From: Winogradskyella marincola
GTDB taxonomy: Bacteria; Bacteroidota; Bacteroidia; Flavobacteriales; Flavobacteriaceae
Length of the DNA: 64,000 bases
Reading direction: 5' to 3'
Assembly: GCF_029624125.1 (NCBI RefSeq)
Contig: NZ_JARSBN010000001.1
Coordinates: forward strand, 389,901 to 453,900
Shown: piece by piece, positions 24,159 to 33,759 of the stretch
Position numbering within the stretch: position 1 is the stretch's first letter
How the letters are laid out: the number at the start of each line of letters is the position of its first letter
Notes under the pieces: generated by a model
What the model was told of the DNA's origin: nothing
Databases searched by the model: none
The model's input: the letters and a program-made list of their open reading frames with translations, nothing else
Position numbers and translations under genes: made by a program

Positions 24159-24288
24159 AAAGTTAGATTTGTGGATGGGGCACATAAACTATTCGAAAAT
24201 AGGCACTTATACCTTAAACTGCAAATTTTTTCGATGAACTACATATGTTAAAATTTTAAATCGTTGATTTTCAACTATTTAAAATTAT

Positions 24289-24471
24289 TCATTGTTCTAT
24301 ATTTTCGGCTTGAAAACTTACGATTTGTTGATCTGAAATAGTAATGGAAACTTGAATAGGATTACAGCAAATTTCACAATCTTCAATGTAAGTTTGCTGA
24401 TTTTGGGACACATCTATTAGCATAGAAATTTGCTCCCAACAGTAAGGACATTGAAAAAAGTGTTCTTCCAT
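24289..24471 (-). CDS. CPXCG-motif cysteine-rich small protein
   Basis: 60 residues with CPYC near the start (FFQCPYCWEQISM) and EDCEICCNPI in the second half, a two-knuckle zinc ribbon of the Cys_rich_CPXCG family. No signal peptide. It follows the TolC gene by 13 bases on the same strand, so it is probably the last gene of that operon. Function unknown. Confidence 0.85.
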   Translation of the reverse strand: MEEHFFQCPYCWEQISMLIDVSQNQQTYIEDCEICCNPIQVSITISDQQIVSFQAENIEQ

Positions 24472-24484
24472 TCTTTAGCTGTTT

Positions 24485-25813
24485 TTAGAATTGAACATTT
24501 AACAACTCGCCACTAATTTGAAGCAATGTTAACTCAGCTAATTTTGCATCATATTTTGCTTGACTTCTGCTTAATTCTGCGTTCAACAAATTGATTTGGG
24601 CTTGTCTAAACTCAATTGAATTAACCTGACCTATCTTGAATTTCTCTTGAGTTCTATCAAAATTATTCTGAGCGGTAACAATATTTTTATCTTGAATGTT
24701 ATAAATATCGAGCTTGTTCATATAATCATCCCAAGCGTTATTAAAATCGCGCTCAATACTCAATAGGATATTTTCTTTTTGAAGTTGTTGTGTTTCAAGA
24801 TTAATCTTTGCATTTCTTACTCTGTTGATGGTTGCGCCTCCATCAAACAAATTCCAACTCAGATTAATACCTCCTGATAATCCTGTATTTGTTGATGTGG
24901 TTAAAAACGATGCTGCGTTGTTGTTGTTTTTGTTCCAGCCGTAAGAACCTGTTAAACCAATAGTTGGCAAGTATGCGGATTGACCAGAATTAATATCTAA
25001 CTTACTAATGGCTATGTTTTTTTCGGTTTGAAGTAAAGCCACATTTCTTCGTTTAGCTTGTTGAAATAAGCTGTCTTTTTGAAATTGTAACGTGAAGTCC
25101 ACTTCAGTTTCTACATCGTAATCTTCAGTAAACGTCTCGCCCAACACCAATTTTAAATCGCGCTTAGCATTTTTTAATTGCTGTCTTGTATTGATGATAT
25201 TAATACTATCGTTATTGATATCTACTTCAGCATTTAAAACTTCGAGCTTTGTATTTTGCCCATATTCAAACTGATATTCTGCTCTTACTAATCGGTCTTT
25301 GGTAACAGTTAGTGTTTCTTCAAGCGTGTTTAAATTATCGGACAATTGCGCCACATTGTAGTACACCGAAAACATTTGAATAATCGTATTTTCAATCGTT
25401 TCTCTTGCTTGTAATTCGGTTAATTGGTACTGTTCCTTTAAACGTTTGTAGTTGTAACGTCTTCCTAAACCATCAAACAAGGTGTAGTTAAGATTTACAC
25501 TAGCGTTATATCTAGAACTCTCAGCACCATTTAAGACTGTAACATCTCCGTTAGAAAATTCGGCTTCCGTATTATCTAAATTATACGTTGCACCTGCACT
25601 ACCTGTCACTGTTGGCAAGTAACCTGAATTTAAAATACTGGTGTTATTCTCTGCAACAGCCAAATCATTCTTGGCAATTTGCACACCATAATTATTCTCT
25701 AAAGCTTTAGAAACAGCCTCTTCTTTTGTTAGTACATTTTGGGCTTGCAGATTAACACAATATAAAACGCCCAAAACAATTAATATATGCTTAATGCTCT
25801 TCATTACCTTCAT
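24485..25813 (-). CDS. TolC-family outer-membrane efflux channel
   Basis: 442 residues: the signal peptide ends YCVNLQAQ, then two repeats of the TolC helix-strand fold (LTKEEAVSKALENNYGVQIA, SLFQQAKRRNVALLQTEKN), and conserved GxxLSWNLFDGG. It is the exit duct for the RND pump encoded just upstream, whose stop lies within its first codons (overlap of 23 bases). An alternative ATG at 25804 gives MKSIKHILIV. It probably exports drugs or other organic toxins rather than metals. Confidence 0.9.
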   Translation of the reverse strand: MKVMKSIKHILIVLGVLYCVNLQAQNVLTKEEAVSKALENNYGVQIAKNDLAVAENNTSILNSGYLPTVTGSAGATYNLDNTEAEFSNGDVTVLNGAESSRYNASVNLNYTLFDGLGRRYNYKRLKEQYQLTELQARETIENTIIQMFSVYYNVAQLSDNLNTLEETLTVTKDRLVRAEYQFEYGQNTKLEVLNAEVDINNDSINIINTRQQLKNAKRDLKLVLGETFTEDYDVETEVDFTLQFQKDSLFQQAKRRNVALLQTEKNIAISKLDINSGQSAYLPTIGLTGSYGWNKNNNNAASFLTTSTNTGLSGGINLSWNLFDGGATINRVRNAKINLETQQLQKENILLSIERDFNNAWDDYMNKLDIYNIQDKNIVTAQNNFDRTQEKFKIGQVNSIEFRQAQINLLNAELSRSQAKYDAKLAELTLLQISGELLNVQF

Positions 25814-28800
25814 TTTGTTCTTTTATAGCGCGTTCTACTTCTTCCTTGGTAATATCTTTTCCGGTTACCAGCCATTTGGTATTCTTCTTAATGTTATTGC
25901 TGAATGACAAAAACAACGGTAACACCAACAAGGTTAAAATGGTTGCATAAGCAATACCAAAGGAAATGGAAATTGCCATTGGTTTTAAAAATTGTGCTTG
26001 CCTACTTTTCTCTAATAGTAAAGGCGCCAAACCTGCTATTGTAGTCAATGAGGTTAAGAAAATAGCTCTAAAACGCGATTTACCTGCTTCGGAAAGTGCC
26101 TCGTCAAATTTCATTCCCTCTTTTAGATTACTATTGAATTTCCCAATGAGCACCAATCCATCATTAACCATAATACCTATTAATGCAATGATTCCTAAAA
26201 GGGATAAAATATTAACAGGAAAATCTAACAACCAGTGTCCCCAAGCTACAGCTGTTAAACTGAAAGGAATCAATAAAATAAGCAATAACGGTTGCGAATA
26301 ACTTCTAAACGTAAACGCAATTGTAATGTATATTAATAATAGAATAATAGGTCCTGCAATTGCTAGAGAGCTTGTTAGCTTACCTGCTTCCCTATTTTGT
26401 CCTTCGTAAGACGTTGTAATTGTTGGGTATTTTGATTGTAATTCAGGAATAAAATCTGTTCTAATATTTTCTATAATATCAGTAGCACTTGTACTTGGGT
26501 CTTTTAAATCTGCATACACTTGAATTTCGCGTTTGCCTTCCAAGTGATTGATGGCTACATCGCCACGTTCTATGCTATAGGTTGCGATATCCTTTAGAGT
26601 TACACGTTCACCAATAGGTGTTACGATTCGCATATCGTCTAAATCGTTAATAGAACTTCGGTTGTTTTTATCGTAACGTACCCAAACTCTAATTTCGTCT
26701 TGTCCTCTTTGGAAACGTTGCGCCTGAGCTCCAAAAAAACCTGAACGCACCTGAGACATTACACTTCTTAAATCTAAGCCAAGTAAGTATGCGCTTTCTT
26801 TAAGTTCTAATCGTATTTCCTTAATTCCGGCTGGGTCATTATCGCCAATATCTTTTAGCAATGGATTAGATTGTAAATGCTCTTTTAATTCTAGTTTGGC
26901 AGCTTTTAATTCTTCAATATTATTACTTAGTAAGGATACTGAAACCGGATTACCACCAAAATTTCCACCAGAACCATAGATTAATCGTTCTGTACCAATT
27001 ACTGGACCAACCAATTCTTCTAATCTGTTGGTTATTAAAAACGATTGAATTTCATCTGGTCGTTCTTCGCCTGGCAATAAATTGATTCTTAAATTGGCTG
27101 AAGAACTACTGTTAATAGACACTATTGTATTTTCAAACAATTGCTTGTCTGTTCCTTTTAAATACTTTTCAGTAAGCTCTTGATTAACGATGAATGATTT
27201 TTCTTCAATCATTGAAATAATAGAATCGGTAATCTTTACATTGGTACCAGCAGGCATTACCAACTCTATATTAGCTGCATCACTCGCAATTCTTGGAAAA
27301 AGGGTTACACCAATAATTCCACCTCCAAGAGAGCCAAATGTTAGTACTAAAAGCGCAACAAAGATTCCTAATGAAAAAAGCTTAAATCCTAATATGAAAT
27401 TTAAAACTGGCACGTAGAATTTGTCTCTTAAAAAAGACATTATTCTATCGCCAAGCTTATTTAACCCTCTCATAAAAGAGAAAAACTGCTTGGTTTTAGA
27501 TGTGCTATCGTTATTAATTTTTTGCTGACGTAATGCTTTAGAATGTGCTAAATGCGCAGGTAAAATTATTAATGCTTCCACCAAAGAGACGACTAAAGTA
27601 AGTATTACAATGACCGACACTTCACTAAAAAATTCTCCTATTCTACTATCTAAAAAGAAGAATAAAGAAAAAGCCAATAATGTTGTAATGATAGCAGAAA
27701 CCACAGGTGGAATTACTTCCATAGTACCATCAATGGCAGCCTGAATTGGTTTTTTACCTTTCTCGTAATGCTGATAGATATTTTCGGCAATAACAATACC
27801 ATCATCAACCAGAATACCAATAACGATAATCATACCAAAGAGCGATAATACGTTTATGGTAACATCAAATTGAGATGCGAACATAAACATTCCTAAAAAG
27901 GAAATCGGCAACCCAAAGGCTACCCACAATGCCAATCTTGTATTTAGAAAGATTGAAAGGAAAAATAACACCAACAGTATACCTTGCCAAGCATTTTTAA
28001 ACAATAACCAAGTACGTTGCATTAAAGGAATAGACCTATCACTAACAACATCTATTTGTACGTTATTGTACTTTTGATTATACGCTTCTATGTATTCATT
28101 AACTTTATCTGCAGAAGTAATTAAATCTTCATTATTAGTACTTGTGATAGCAACATTTACAGCTAACTCTTGGTTAAAATAAGTGGCATTTGGCGTTTCA
28201 GAAAAACGGTCTCTAATAATTGCTACATCTTTAAGACGAATAACTTTTCCGTCTGCAGTAGCTCTAACAATGATGTTAGACAGCTCTTTACCGTAATACT
28301 CTCTGTTATTTGCTCTGATTAAATATTCTTCGGCAACAGTCTTTACATTACCACCTGTAACTAAAATATTTGCACCACTAACAGCTTCTGCAACTTCGGT
28401 AAAAGTTAGGTTATAGGCCAGTAAATCATTTTCGTTGACTGCTATTTCAATTTCTTCATCAGGAAAACCAGAAATTTCAATTTGCGAAATACCATCAATT
28501 GCTCGTAAGTCTGATTCTACCTGACGTGCTAGTTGCTTTAACGTTACCAGAGGAATATCTTTTCCGCTGAGCGCAAAAGAAATAGTTTCCCTTACAGCTT
28601 CTTGCTTAGAAACCACCAGAGGCTCCATTCCTGTTGGAAACGATGGTACTCTATCTACTGCATTTTTCACTTCGAGAAGCATAAAGTCTAAACTTTCGCC
28701 TTTTTCGATTTCTACAGTAATACTTCCACTATTTTCTCGTGACGTTGAAGTAACTCTATCTATACCTTTTAAGCCTTTAAGATTATCTTCAATTTGAAGC

Positions 28801-28994
28801 ACAATTCCCTCTTCTATCTCTTGTGGCGAAGCACCAGGATAAGTAATGGCAACATTTATTATTCTTGATTCGGTTAATGGGAAAAACGAAGATTTCAGCG
28901 ACAAATAACCTATAATACCAAACACAAAAAATGCCAGTATAAATACATTTACTGCAACGTGGTATCTTATAAAGTATTCTATTAACTTTCTCAT
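25791..28994 (-). CDS. RND-family efflux permease (AcrB/HAE-like)
   Basis: 1067 residues in the two-fold RND plan: TM1, a periplasmic porter loop, TM2-6 with GILVDDGIVIAENIY in TM4, a linker, TM7, a second periplasmic loop, and the final bundle with GIMVNDGLVLIGKFN. The paired Asp residues of TM4 (LVDDGI) are the proton relay. It lacks the metal-class signatures of the island pump, so a multidrug or lipid/organic-compound role is likelier. The ATG overlaps the adaptor's stop (one base shared), and TolC follows. The C-terminus is a charged cytoplasmic tail rich in Glu and Lys. Confidence 0.92.
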   Translation of the reverse strand: MRKLIEYFIRYHVAVNVFILAFFVFGIIGYLSLKSSFFPLTESRIINVAITYPGASPQEIEEGIVLQIEDNLKGLKGIDRVTSTSRENSGSITVEIEKGESLDFMLLEVKNAVDRVPSFPTGMEPLVVSKQEAVRETISFALSGKDIPLVTLKQLARQVESDLRAIDGISQIEISGFPDEEIEIAVNENDLLAYNLTFTEVAEAVSGANILVTGGNVKTVAEEYLIRANNREYYGKELSNIIVRATADGKVIRLKDVAIIRDRFSETPNATYFNQELAVNVAITSTNNEDLITSADKVNEYIEAYNQKYNNVQIDVVSDRSIPLMQRTWLLFKNAWQGILLVLFFLSIFLNTRLALWVAFGLPISFLGMFMFASQFDVTINVLSLFGMIIVIGILVDDGIVIAENIYQHYEKGKKPIQAAIDGTMEVIPPVVSAIITTLLAFSLFFFLDSRIGEFFSEVSVIVILTLVVSLVEALIILPAHLAHSKALRQQKINNDSTSKTKQFFSFMRGLNKLGDRIMSFLRDKFYVPVLNFILGFKLFSLGIFVALLVLTFGSLGGGIIGVTLFPRIASDAANIELVMPAGTNVKITDSIISMIEEKSFIVNQELTEKYLKGTDKQLFENTIVSINSSSSANLRINLLPGEERPDEIQSFLITNRLEELVGPVIGTERLIYGSGGNFGGNPVSVSLLSNNIEELKAAKLELKEHLQSNPLLKDIGDNDPAGIKEIRLELKESAYLLGLDLRSVMSQVRSGFFGAQAQRFQRGQDEIRVWVRYDKNNRSSINDLDDMRIVTPIGERVTLKDIATYSIERGDVAINHLEGKREIQVYADLKDPSTSATDIIENIRTDFIPELQSKYPTITTSYEGQNREAGKLTSSLAIAGPIILLLIYITIAFTFRSYSQPLLLILLIPFSLTAVAWGHWLLDFPVNILSLLGIIALIGIMVNDGLVLIGKFNSNLKEGMKFDEALSEAGKSRFRAIFLTSLTTIAGLAPLLLEKSRQAQFLKPMAISISFGIAYATILTLLVLPLFLSFSNNIKKNTKWLVTGKDITKEEVERAIKEQNEGNEEH

Positions 28995-30118
28995 TATTCG
29001 GCAGAATCTGTTGTTGCAGCTTTAACTTGCATACCTGCATAAGCACCAGGTACTGGTTTTCTTAAAATGATGGTTCCGTTTGGCACCTCTTTTAAAACCA
29101 CAGTAGCATCAGAAAAATGTGCAGGTTTTACAGGAATAACATCCAAAAGACTATCCTTGACTACGTAAATTTCTTGACTATCCAGAAGCAGATTTCTATC
29201 AATTTCTATAGCATCATTTACTTTTTCGGCATTAAGGTTTGCCTCTAAGTACATTCCTTCTTTTAAATCGTCGTGCTTTACTTCAACAAAAGCAGTGATA
29301 GTTTGCGTAGTAGCATCAATACTTCCGTTAACTCTAGAAACTGTTCCTTGGTAGGTTTTTGTTTTTTCTAAATTAGAAAGGGTTACAGCTTCGCCTTCCT
29401 TTAGTACATCTGCATAAGATTTACTTACAGCTACTTGCATTTCGTAAACCGATGGATTTATGAATTCTCCTAATTTTTGTCCACTTCTTACAAGTGTACC
29501 TTCCGTTACTAAAGCTTCGGTTAATATCCCTGTAAAAGGTGCTGAAATTCTATATTTAGCTAAACGTTGTTCTAGATTTTTTACGTTGTAATATGCACTT
29601 ACTATACCACGACCTGTGATAAAATAGTTTTCCTTTTCGCCAGATATTTCTGGTAATTGTGGTGTGCTTTTATTTAAATCAAAACCATTAAGATAGGCTT
29701 GCCATTTAGGATAAACATCTGTAAAATCTAATCTCAAATCTGGCATAATTGCAGCAATACTATTGTAAAGATTACTCTTTGCAGATTGCACACTAGCATA
29801 ATATTCTGAAGCATCTAAACGAATAAGTGTTTCGCCCTGATTGAATTTTTGACCAGCTTTAAAAAGTTTATTTCCGGTTTTAAAAACACCTTGTACTTCA
29901 GAATACAACTCTACGCGTTGCTTTGCTGTAAGATTCCCATTTGCTGAAATGACAATAGGCACTGTTGAATTTTCAACTGTATCTACCAAAACTGTTTTAA
30001 CCACTTTTGGCACTACAGGTTTAGGCTTGTTTTTATTCTCAATAAGATATTTTGCGAAAAAGTATGCTCCAACAATTAAAGCAATACCCAAAACGGAAAG
30101 GATAATTTTTCTGGTCAT
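28994..30118 (-). CDS. RND periplasmic adaptor subunit
   Basis: 375 residues from the ATG at 30118 (MTRKIILSVLGIALIVGAYF, an N-terminal membrane anchor). The frame extends to an ATG at 30136, but a -7 box at 30144-30151 would place the transcript start just at or beyond that codon. The middle shows the HlyD-type barrel-sandwich halves, ANGNLTAKQRVELYSEVQGV and KYRISAPFTGILTEALVTEG, then the beta-barrel domain. It links the permease and TolC encoded next. Confidence 0.9.
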   Translation of the reverse strand: MTRKIILSVLGIALIVGAYFFAKYLIENKNKPKPVVPKVVKTVLVDTVENSTVPIVISANGNLTAKQRVELYSEVQGVFKTGNKLFKAGQKFNQGETLIRLDASEYYASVQSAKSNLYNSIAAIMPDLRLDFTDVYPKWQAYLNGFDLNKSTPQLPEISGEKENYFITGRGIVSAYYNVKNLEQRLAKYRISAPFTGILTEALVTEGTLVRSGQKLGEFINPSVYEMQVAVSKSYADVLKEGEAVTLSNLEKTKTYQGTVSRVNGSIDATTQTITAFVEVKHDDLKEGMYLEANLNAEKVNDAIEIDRNLLLDSQEIYVVKDSLLDVIPVKPAHFSDATVVLKEVPNGTIILRKPVPGAYAGMQVKAATTDSAE

Positions 30119-30143
30119 AATGAAAGCGGTCATCAATAACGTA

Positions 30144-30151
30144 CAAAGTTA
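30144..30151 (-). promoter_or_regulatory. Promoter -7 element TAACTTTG of the RND operon
   Basis: On the - strand TAACTTTG fits TAnnTTTG and lies 25 bases before the ATG at 30118. It serves the adaptor-permease-TolC-CPXCG genes. It sits inside a small dyad, AATAAC and GTTATT. Confidence 0.55.
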
Positions 30152-30193
30152 TTGTTATCATTATGCGCAGTCGTTAAAATAATCTTAATGTTG

Positions 30194-32101
30194 CTATGAA
30201 ATTTCTTCAATTTGAATGGTAACTTCTTCCCATTCTTCCATCAACTGTTCTAAAGTTTTCTTTTTTTCTTGATAATCGTCAAAGAATTTAGGGTCAGAAG
30301 CCGTGTTATCGTAATCTGTTTCCAGTTTAAAGTCGTCTTCTTTAATAGCTTTTTCCAGCTGATTTATTTTAGCTTCAATATTACTCAGCTTGTTATTGAG
30401 CGACTTTACTTTTTTCTGGTCTTCGTAACTTTGCTTATTGCTTTCTTTAGGTTTATCCTCTACAACGGTTCGCTTTTCGGCTTCTCTTAGATTTTCAATA
30501 TTACGTTGCTCTAAATAGTAATCGATGTCTCCAAGGTATTCCTTGATGTTTTGGTCTTTAAACTCGTAAACCGTTTCGGTTAATCCTTGCAGAAAATCCC
30601 TGTCGTGAGATACCAAAATAAGCGTACCTTCAAACTTTTTGAGCGCATCTTTTAGTACATTTTTAGACTTAATATCTAAGTGGTTGGTAGGCTCATCCAT
30701 TATTAAAACATTCAATGGCTGAAGCAATAGCTTTGCCAATGCCAAACGGTTACGCTCACCTCCAGATAAGACTTTTACGTACTTTTCTACCTCTTCGCCT
30801 CTAAATAAGAATGCTCCTAAAATATCACGAACCTTACTACGGTTGGTTTCATTTGCAGCATCAATCATTGTATCTAAGACGGTTTTGTTACCGTCTAAAT
30901 ATTCGGCTTGGTTCTGTGCAAAATATCCTATTTGCACATTATGCCCTAGATTAACATTGCCATCGTGCTTTAAGTCACCAACGATGATTTTAGCTAAGGT
31001 TGATTTTCCTTGACCGTTCTGGCCGACAAATGCAGTCTTTACGTCTCTTGGGACTGTTAAATTCACATTATTAAGAACTTGTAAATCACCATAATTCTTT
31101 GAGACATTTTCAATCTCAACTACCACTTTTCCTGGTGTAATAGACACTGGAAAATTTAAAGTCATTACGCTATTATCATCTTCATCAACTTCAATGCGAT
31201 CAATCTTATCCAGCTTTTTAATTAACGATTGTGCCATTGTAGCCTTAGAGGCTTTGGCTCTGAATTTTTCAATCAGTTTTTCGGTTTGCTGAATTTGCTT
31301 TTCCTGATTTTTTTGGGCTGCCAATTGCTGCACTTTCATTTCCTTTCTTAAAGCTAGGAATTTTGTATATGGCTTGTTGTAATCGTAAATTCTTCCTAAT
31401 GAAATTTCAATAGTTCTGTTGGTTACGTTATCTAAAAACATTTTATCGTGCGAAACAATTACAACTGCTCCTGGATATGTTTTCAGAAAGTTTTCTAACC
31501 AGATGATAGATTCGATATCTAAATGGTTTGTAGGCTCATCTAACAACAGCAAATCGTTATTTTGAAGCAGTAACTTTGCGAGTTCAATACGCATTCGCCA
31601 TCCACCAGAAAAGGTATCTGTGAGCTTATCAAAGTCTTCGCGCTTAAATCCTAAACCTTGAAGAATTTTTTCGGTATCACCTTGATAATTATAACCTCCT
31701 AAGATTTCGTATTGATGTTGAATGTCATTTAAATCAATCATTAATTGGTTATAGGTTTCACTTTCGTAATCTGTACGTTCTGCTAACTGAGTATTAATGT
31801 TTTCTAGCTTAGTTTCACACGCTTTAATCTCTTTGAAGGCTTCGTAAGATTCTTCTAAAACGGTTTTACCAAAATCGAAATCAATGTCTTGTTTAAGAAA
31901 GCCGATTTTCAAGTCTTTATCTGCTGCAATTTGTCCAGAATCTGATTCTTGTTCTTTGGCTAAAATCCTTAGCATTGTAGATTTACCTGCACCATTTTTA
32001 CCGATTAAACCAATGCGGTCTCCTGCACCAAGTTTAAATGTAATGTCTTCAAAAAGATATTCACCTTGAAATGATATGGACAGATTATGAATATTGAGCA
32101 T
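30194..32101 (-). CDS. ABC-F family ATPase (Uup/EttA/YfmR-like)
   Basis: 635 residues, soluble, with two nucleotide-binding domains and no membrane helices. Domain 1 has Walker A GLIGKNGAGKST and signature FSGGWRMR, with LLLLDEPTNHLD. The inter-domain linker (about 235-310, very Lys/Gln-rich helices) precedes domain 2 with GQNGQGKST, LSGGERNRL and VLIMDEPTNHLD. A C-terminal coiled-coil arm follows (SLNNKLSNIEAKINQLEKAI). ABC-F proteins act on the ribosome to ease stalled translation or give antibiotic protection. With its long C-terminal arm this one is closest to Uup in layout. Single gene, divergent from the DUF983 gene. Confidence 0.92.
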   Translation of the reverse strand: MLNIHNLSISFQGEYLFEDITFKLGAGDRIGLIGKNGAGKSTMLRILAKEQESDSGQIAADKDLKIGFLKQDIDFDFGKTVLEESYEAFKEIKACETKLENINTQLAERTDYESETYNQLMIDLNDIQHQYEILGGYNYQGDTEKILQGLGFKREDFDKLTDTFSGGWRMRIELAKLLLQNNDLLLLDEPTNHLDIESIIWLENFLKTYPGAVVIVSHDKMFLDNVTNRTIEISLGRIYDYNKPYTKFLALRKEMKVQQLAAQKNQEKQIQQTEKLIEKFRAKASKATMAQSLIKKLDKIDRIEVDEDDNSVMTLNFPVSITPGKVVVEIENVSKNYGDLQVLNNVNLTVPRDVKTAFVGQNGQGKSTLAKIIVGDLKHDGNVNLGHNVQIGYFAQNQAEYLDGNKTVLDTMIDAANETNRSKVRDILGAFLFRGEEVEKYVKVLSGGERNRLALAKLLLQPLNVLIMDEPTNHLDIKSKNVLKDALKKFEGTLILVSHDRDFLQGLTETVYEFKDQNIKEYLGDIDYYLEQRNIENLREAEKRTVVEDKPKESNKQSYEDQKKVKSLNNKLSNIEAKINQLEKAIKEDDFKLETDYDNTASDPKFFDDYQEKKKTLEQLMEEWEEVTIQIEEIS

Positions 32102-32171
32102 ATATAGTTTTCTTAAAAATACAACTGCGTTAAATGTTACAATTGTTACAAATATAGACTTGTAAAAAGGC

Positions 32172-32179
32172 TATTTTTG
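32172..32179 (+). promoter_or_regulatory. Promoter -7 element TATTTTTG of the DUF983 gene
   Basis: TATTTTTG fits TAnnTTTG, 35 bases before the ATG at 32215. A possible divergent element (TATATTTG on the - strand, 32149-32156) could serve the ABC-F gene. Confidence 0.5.
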
Positions 32180-32214
32180 TAGTTCAACAAAACGCAAAAG
32201 TAAAGGATTTAGCT

Positions 32215-32598
32215 ATGATTAGAAAAGGAATGAAATTATATAGTATACTTTTTGGAGCTTGCCCTAAGTGTCATCAGGAATCTATGTATGTAAATAAGAA
32301 TCCTTATGCTGTTTCCGAAGTTTTAAAAATGCACGATCATTGCTCGCATTGTAAAACAAAATATCAAATAGAACCTTCTTTCTTTTATGGTTCTATGTAT
32401 GTGAGTTATGGTGTAGGTATTGCGTTTGCAGTAACTGCTTTTATTATTAGTTATGTTATTCTTGGTTTTTCTGAAATGGTAGGTTTTATTAGTATTGTTG
32501 GTACTTTGCTTGTTTTCTTTCCTATTATCATGAGACTTTCTCGTAACATTTGGATAAACCTTTTTATGAAATACGATAAAAAGTTAGCTAAGAAATAA
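32215..32598 (+). CDS. DUF983 membrane protein
   Basis: 127 residues: a zinc-ribbon-like start (GACPKCHQESMYVNKN, then HDHCSHCKTKYQIEP, two CxxC pairs) followed by two TM helices (about 63-85 and 90-110). This matches the DUF983 family, conserved in Bacteroidota and Alphaproteobacteria, of unknown function. It has its own -7 box. The gene downstream is on the opposite strand. Confidence 0.9.
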   Translation: MIRKGMKLYSILFGACPKCHQESMYVNKNPYAVSEVLKMHDHCSHCKTKYQIEPSFFYGSMYVSYGVGIAFAVTAFIISYVILGFSEMVGFISIVGTLLVFFPIIMRLSRNIWINLFMKYDKKLAKK

Positions 32599-32604
32599 GC
32601 GTTA

Positions 32605-33648
32605 TCAATTGAAACGCGAAATATTAATTTCTGAATCTAAAGGTGTATTATTTTCTATAAATTGATAAAGCTTTTGCGCTACATAAGGAGCTATCATAAC
32701 ACCTCTTGTACCAAGACCATTTAAAACATATAAATTTTGATATTCGGCATGTTGGCCTACCAAAGGTCTACGGTCTTTTACTGTAGGTCTAATGCCTGCT
32801 AAGTGTTGAACAACTTCGAAATCACATTCTAAAAACGTTTTTAGCTTATTGACCAACTCCTGTTTGCCTTCTTCAGTTGGGATATTACTTTTGTCGGTCC
32901 AATTGTATGTTGCTCCGACTGCATATAGGTCTTTCTCTAATGGAATAATAAATACCGAAGACTTAATACCAAAATCTATATTAAGGTTAGGAGCTTTAAT
33001 GACTAAAACCTCACCTTTGGTACCATTAAGTGGAATATCTTTAAAATAAGGATTGTTTTTAACTCCAAATCCTTCAGCAAAAACTACTTGTTTTGCTTTT
33101 ATATTTTCATAAGAAACTCCGTGTGATGAAACTTTAAGATTTTGATGTACGAAGCGCGATTCTACAAGGCTTTGATTTTCCTTTAAAAATGTTTTGTATG
33201 CATGTATAAGCTCTTCTGTGTCTATTCTGCCTGCGTGTAACACCTCACCAAATCCGAATGGAGCATCTATAAATTCATTAGTGTTTTTGACTAATTGTGT
33301 AGAAAGGTAAGGCTCTAGTTTGGGTTTATCAGAAGCATTAAACCACAGATTTTGTTCTTCTATAGATGTAAATCTTCTAAGTATTCTCAGCTTATGATCT
33401 ATTTTTATTTTTAGATCTTGTTCTATTTTTTTATAAACAGGTAATGCTAAGTCTAGCTGCTCCTTTGCCTTCCAAACCTCTGAAAATCGTTTTAAAATCA
33501 CAGGATTATACAAACCCGCTGCCACAATAGAAGATTGCTGAGACCTATCATCAAATACAATAAATGATTTACCATTAGCTCTTAATTGTTCACTAAAAGC
33601 TATACTGGCCAAACCACAACCAACTATAATATAATCTACTTGTTTCAC
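32605..33648 (-). CDS. FAD-dependent oxidoreductase (DAO family)
   Basis: 347 residues from a GTG start at 33648 (VKQVDYIIVGCGLASIAFSE), giving the Rossmann GxGxxS motif at the very N-terminus as in flavobacterial relatives. The TTG-led frame start at 33663 lies inside the -7 box TATTTTTG and cannot be right if that promoter is used. The C-terminal half has NGLGTRGVMIAPYVA, the second FAD contact typical of glycine oxidase (ThiO)-like and D-amino-acid dehydrogenase proteins. The substrate cannot be told. The message would be leaderless. Confidence 0.85.
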   Translation of the reverse strand: MKQVDYIIVGCGLASIAFSEQLRANGKSFIVFDDRSQQSSIVAAGLYNPVILKRFSEVWKAKEQLDLALPVYKKIEQDLKIKIDHKLRILRRFTSIEEQNLWFNASDKPKLEPYLSTQLVKNTNEFIDAPFGFGEVLHAGRIDTEELIHAYKTFLKENQSLVESRFVHQNLKVSSHGVSYENIKAKQVVFAEGFGVKNNPYFKDIPLNGTKGEVLVIKAPNLNIDFGIKSSVFIIPLEKDLYAVGATYNWTDKSNIPTEEGKQELVNKLKTFLECDFEVVQHLAGIRPTVKDRRPLVGQHAEYQNLYVLNGLGTRGVMIAPYVAQKLYQFIENNTPLDSEINISRFN

Positions 33649-33652
33649 TCTG

Positions 33653-33660
33653 CAAAAATA
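33653..33660 (-). promoter_or_regulatory. -7 element TATTTTTG four bases before a GTG start
   Basis: On the - strand TATTTTTG is followed by CAGA and then GTG (33648). The spacing puts the transcription start at the start codon. Confidence 0.55.
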
Positions 33661-33710
33661 CAAGAAGCGCAGACATGCTCGGCATGAGATATTAAAATTA
33701 ATTGTATAAA

Positions 33711-33737
33711 AAAACGCTCACTAAAAGTGAGCGTTTT
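33711..33737 (-). terminator. Terminator of the gldK-L-M-N operon
   Basis: AAAACGCTCACT and AGTGAGCGTTTT form a 12-bp perfect stem around a 3-A loop, 22 bases after the gldN stop. The - strand tail is T-rich. Confidence 0.85.
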
Positions 33738-33759
33738 AAGTATTATAATGAAAAGTTAA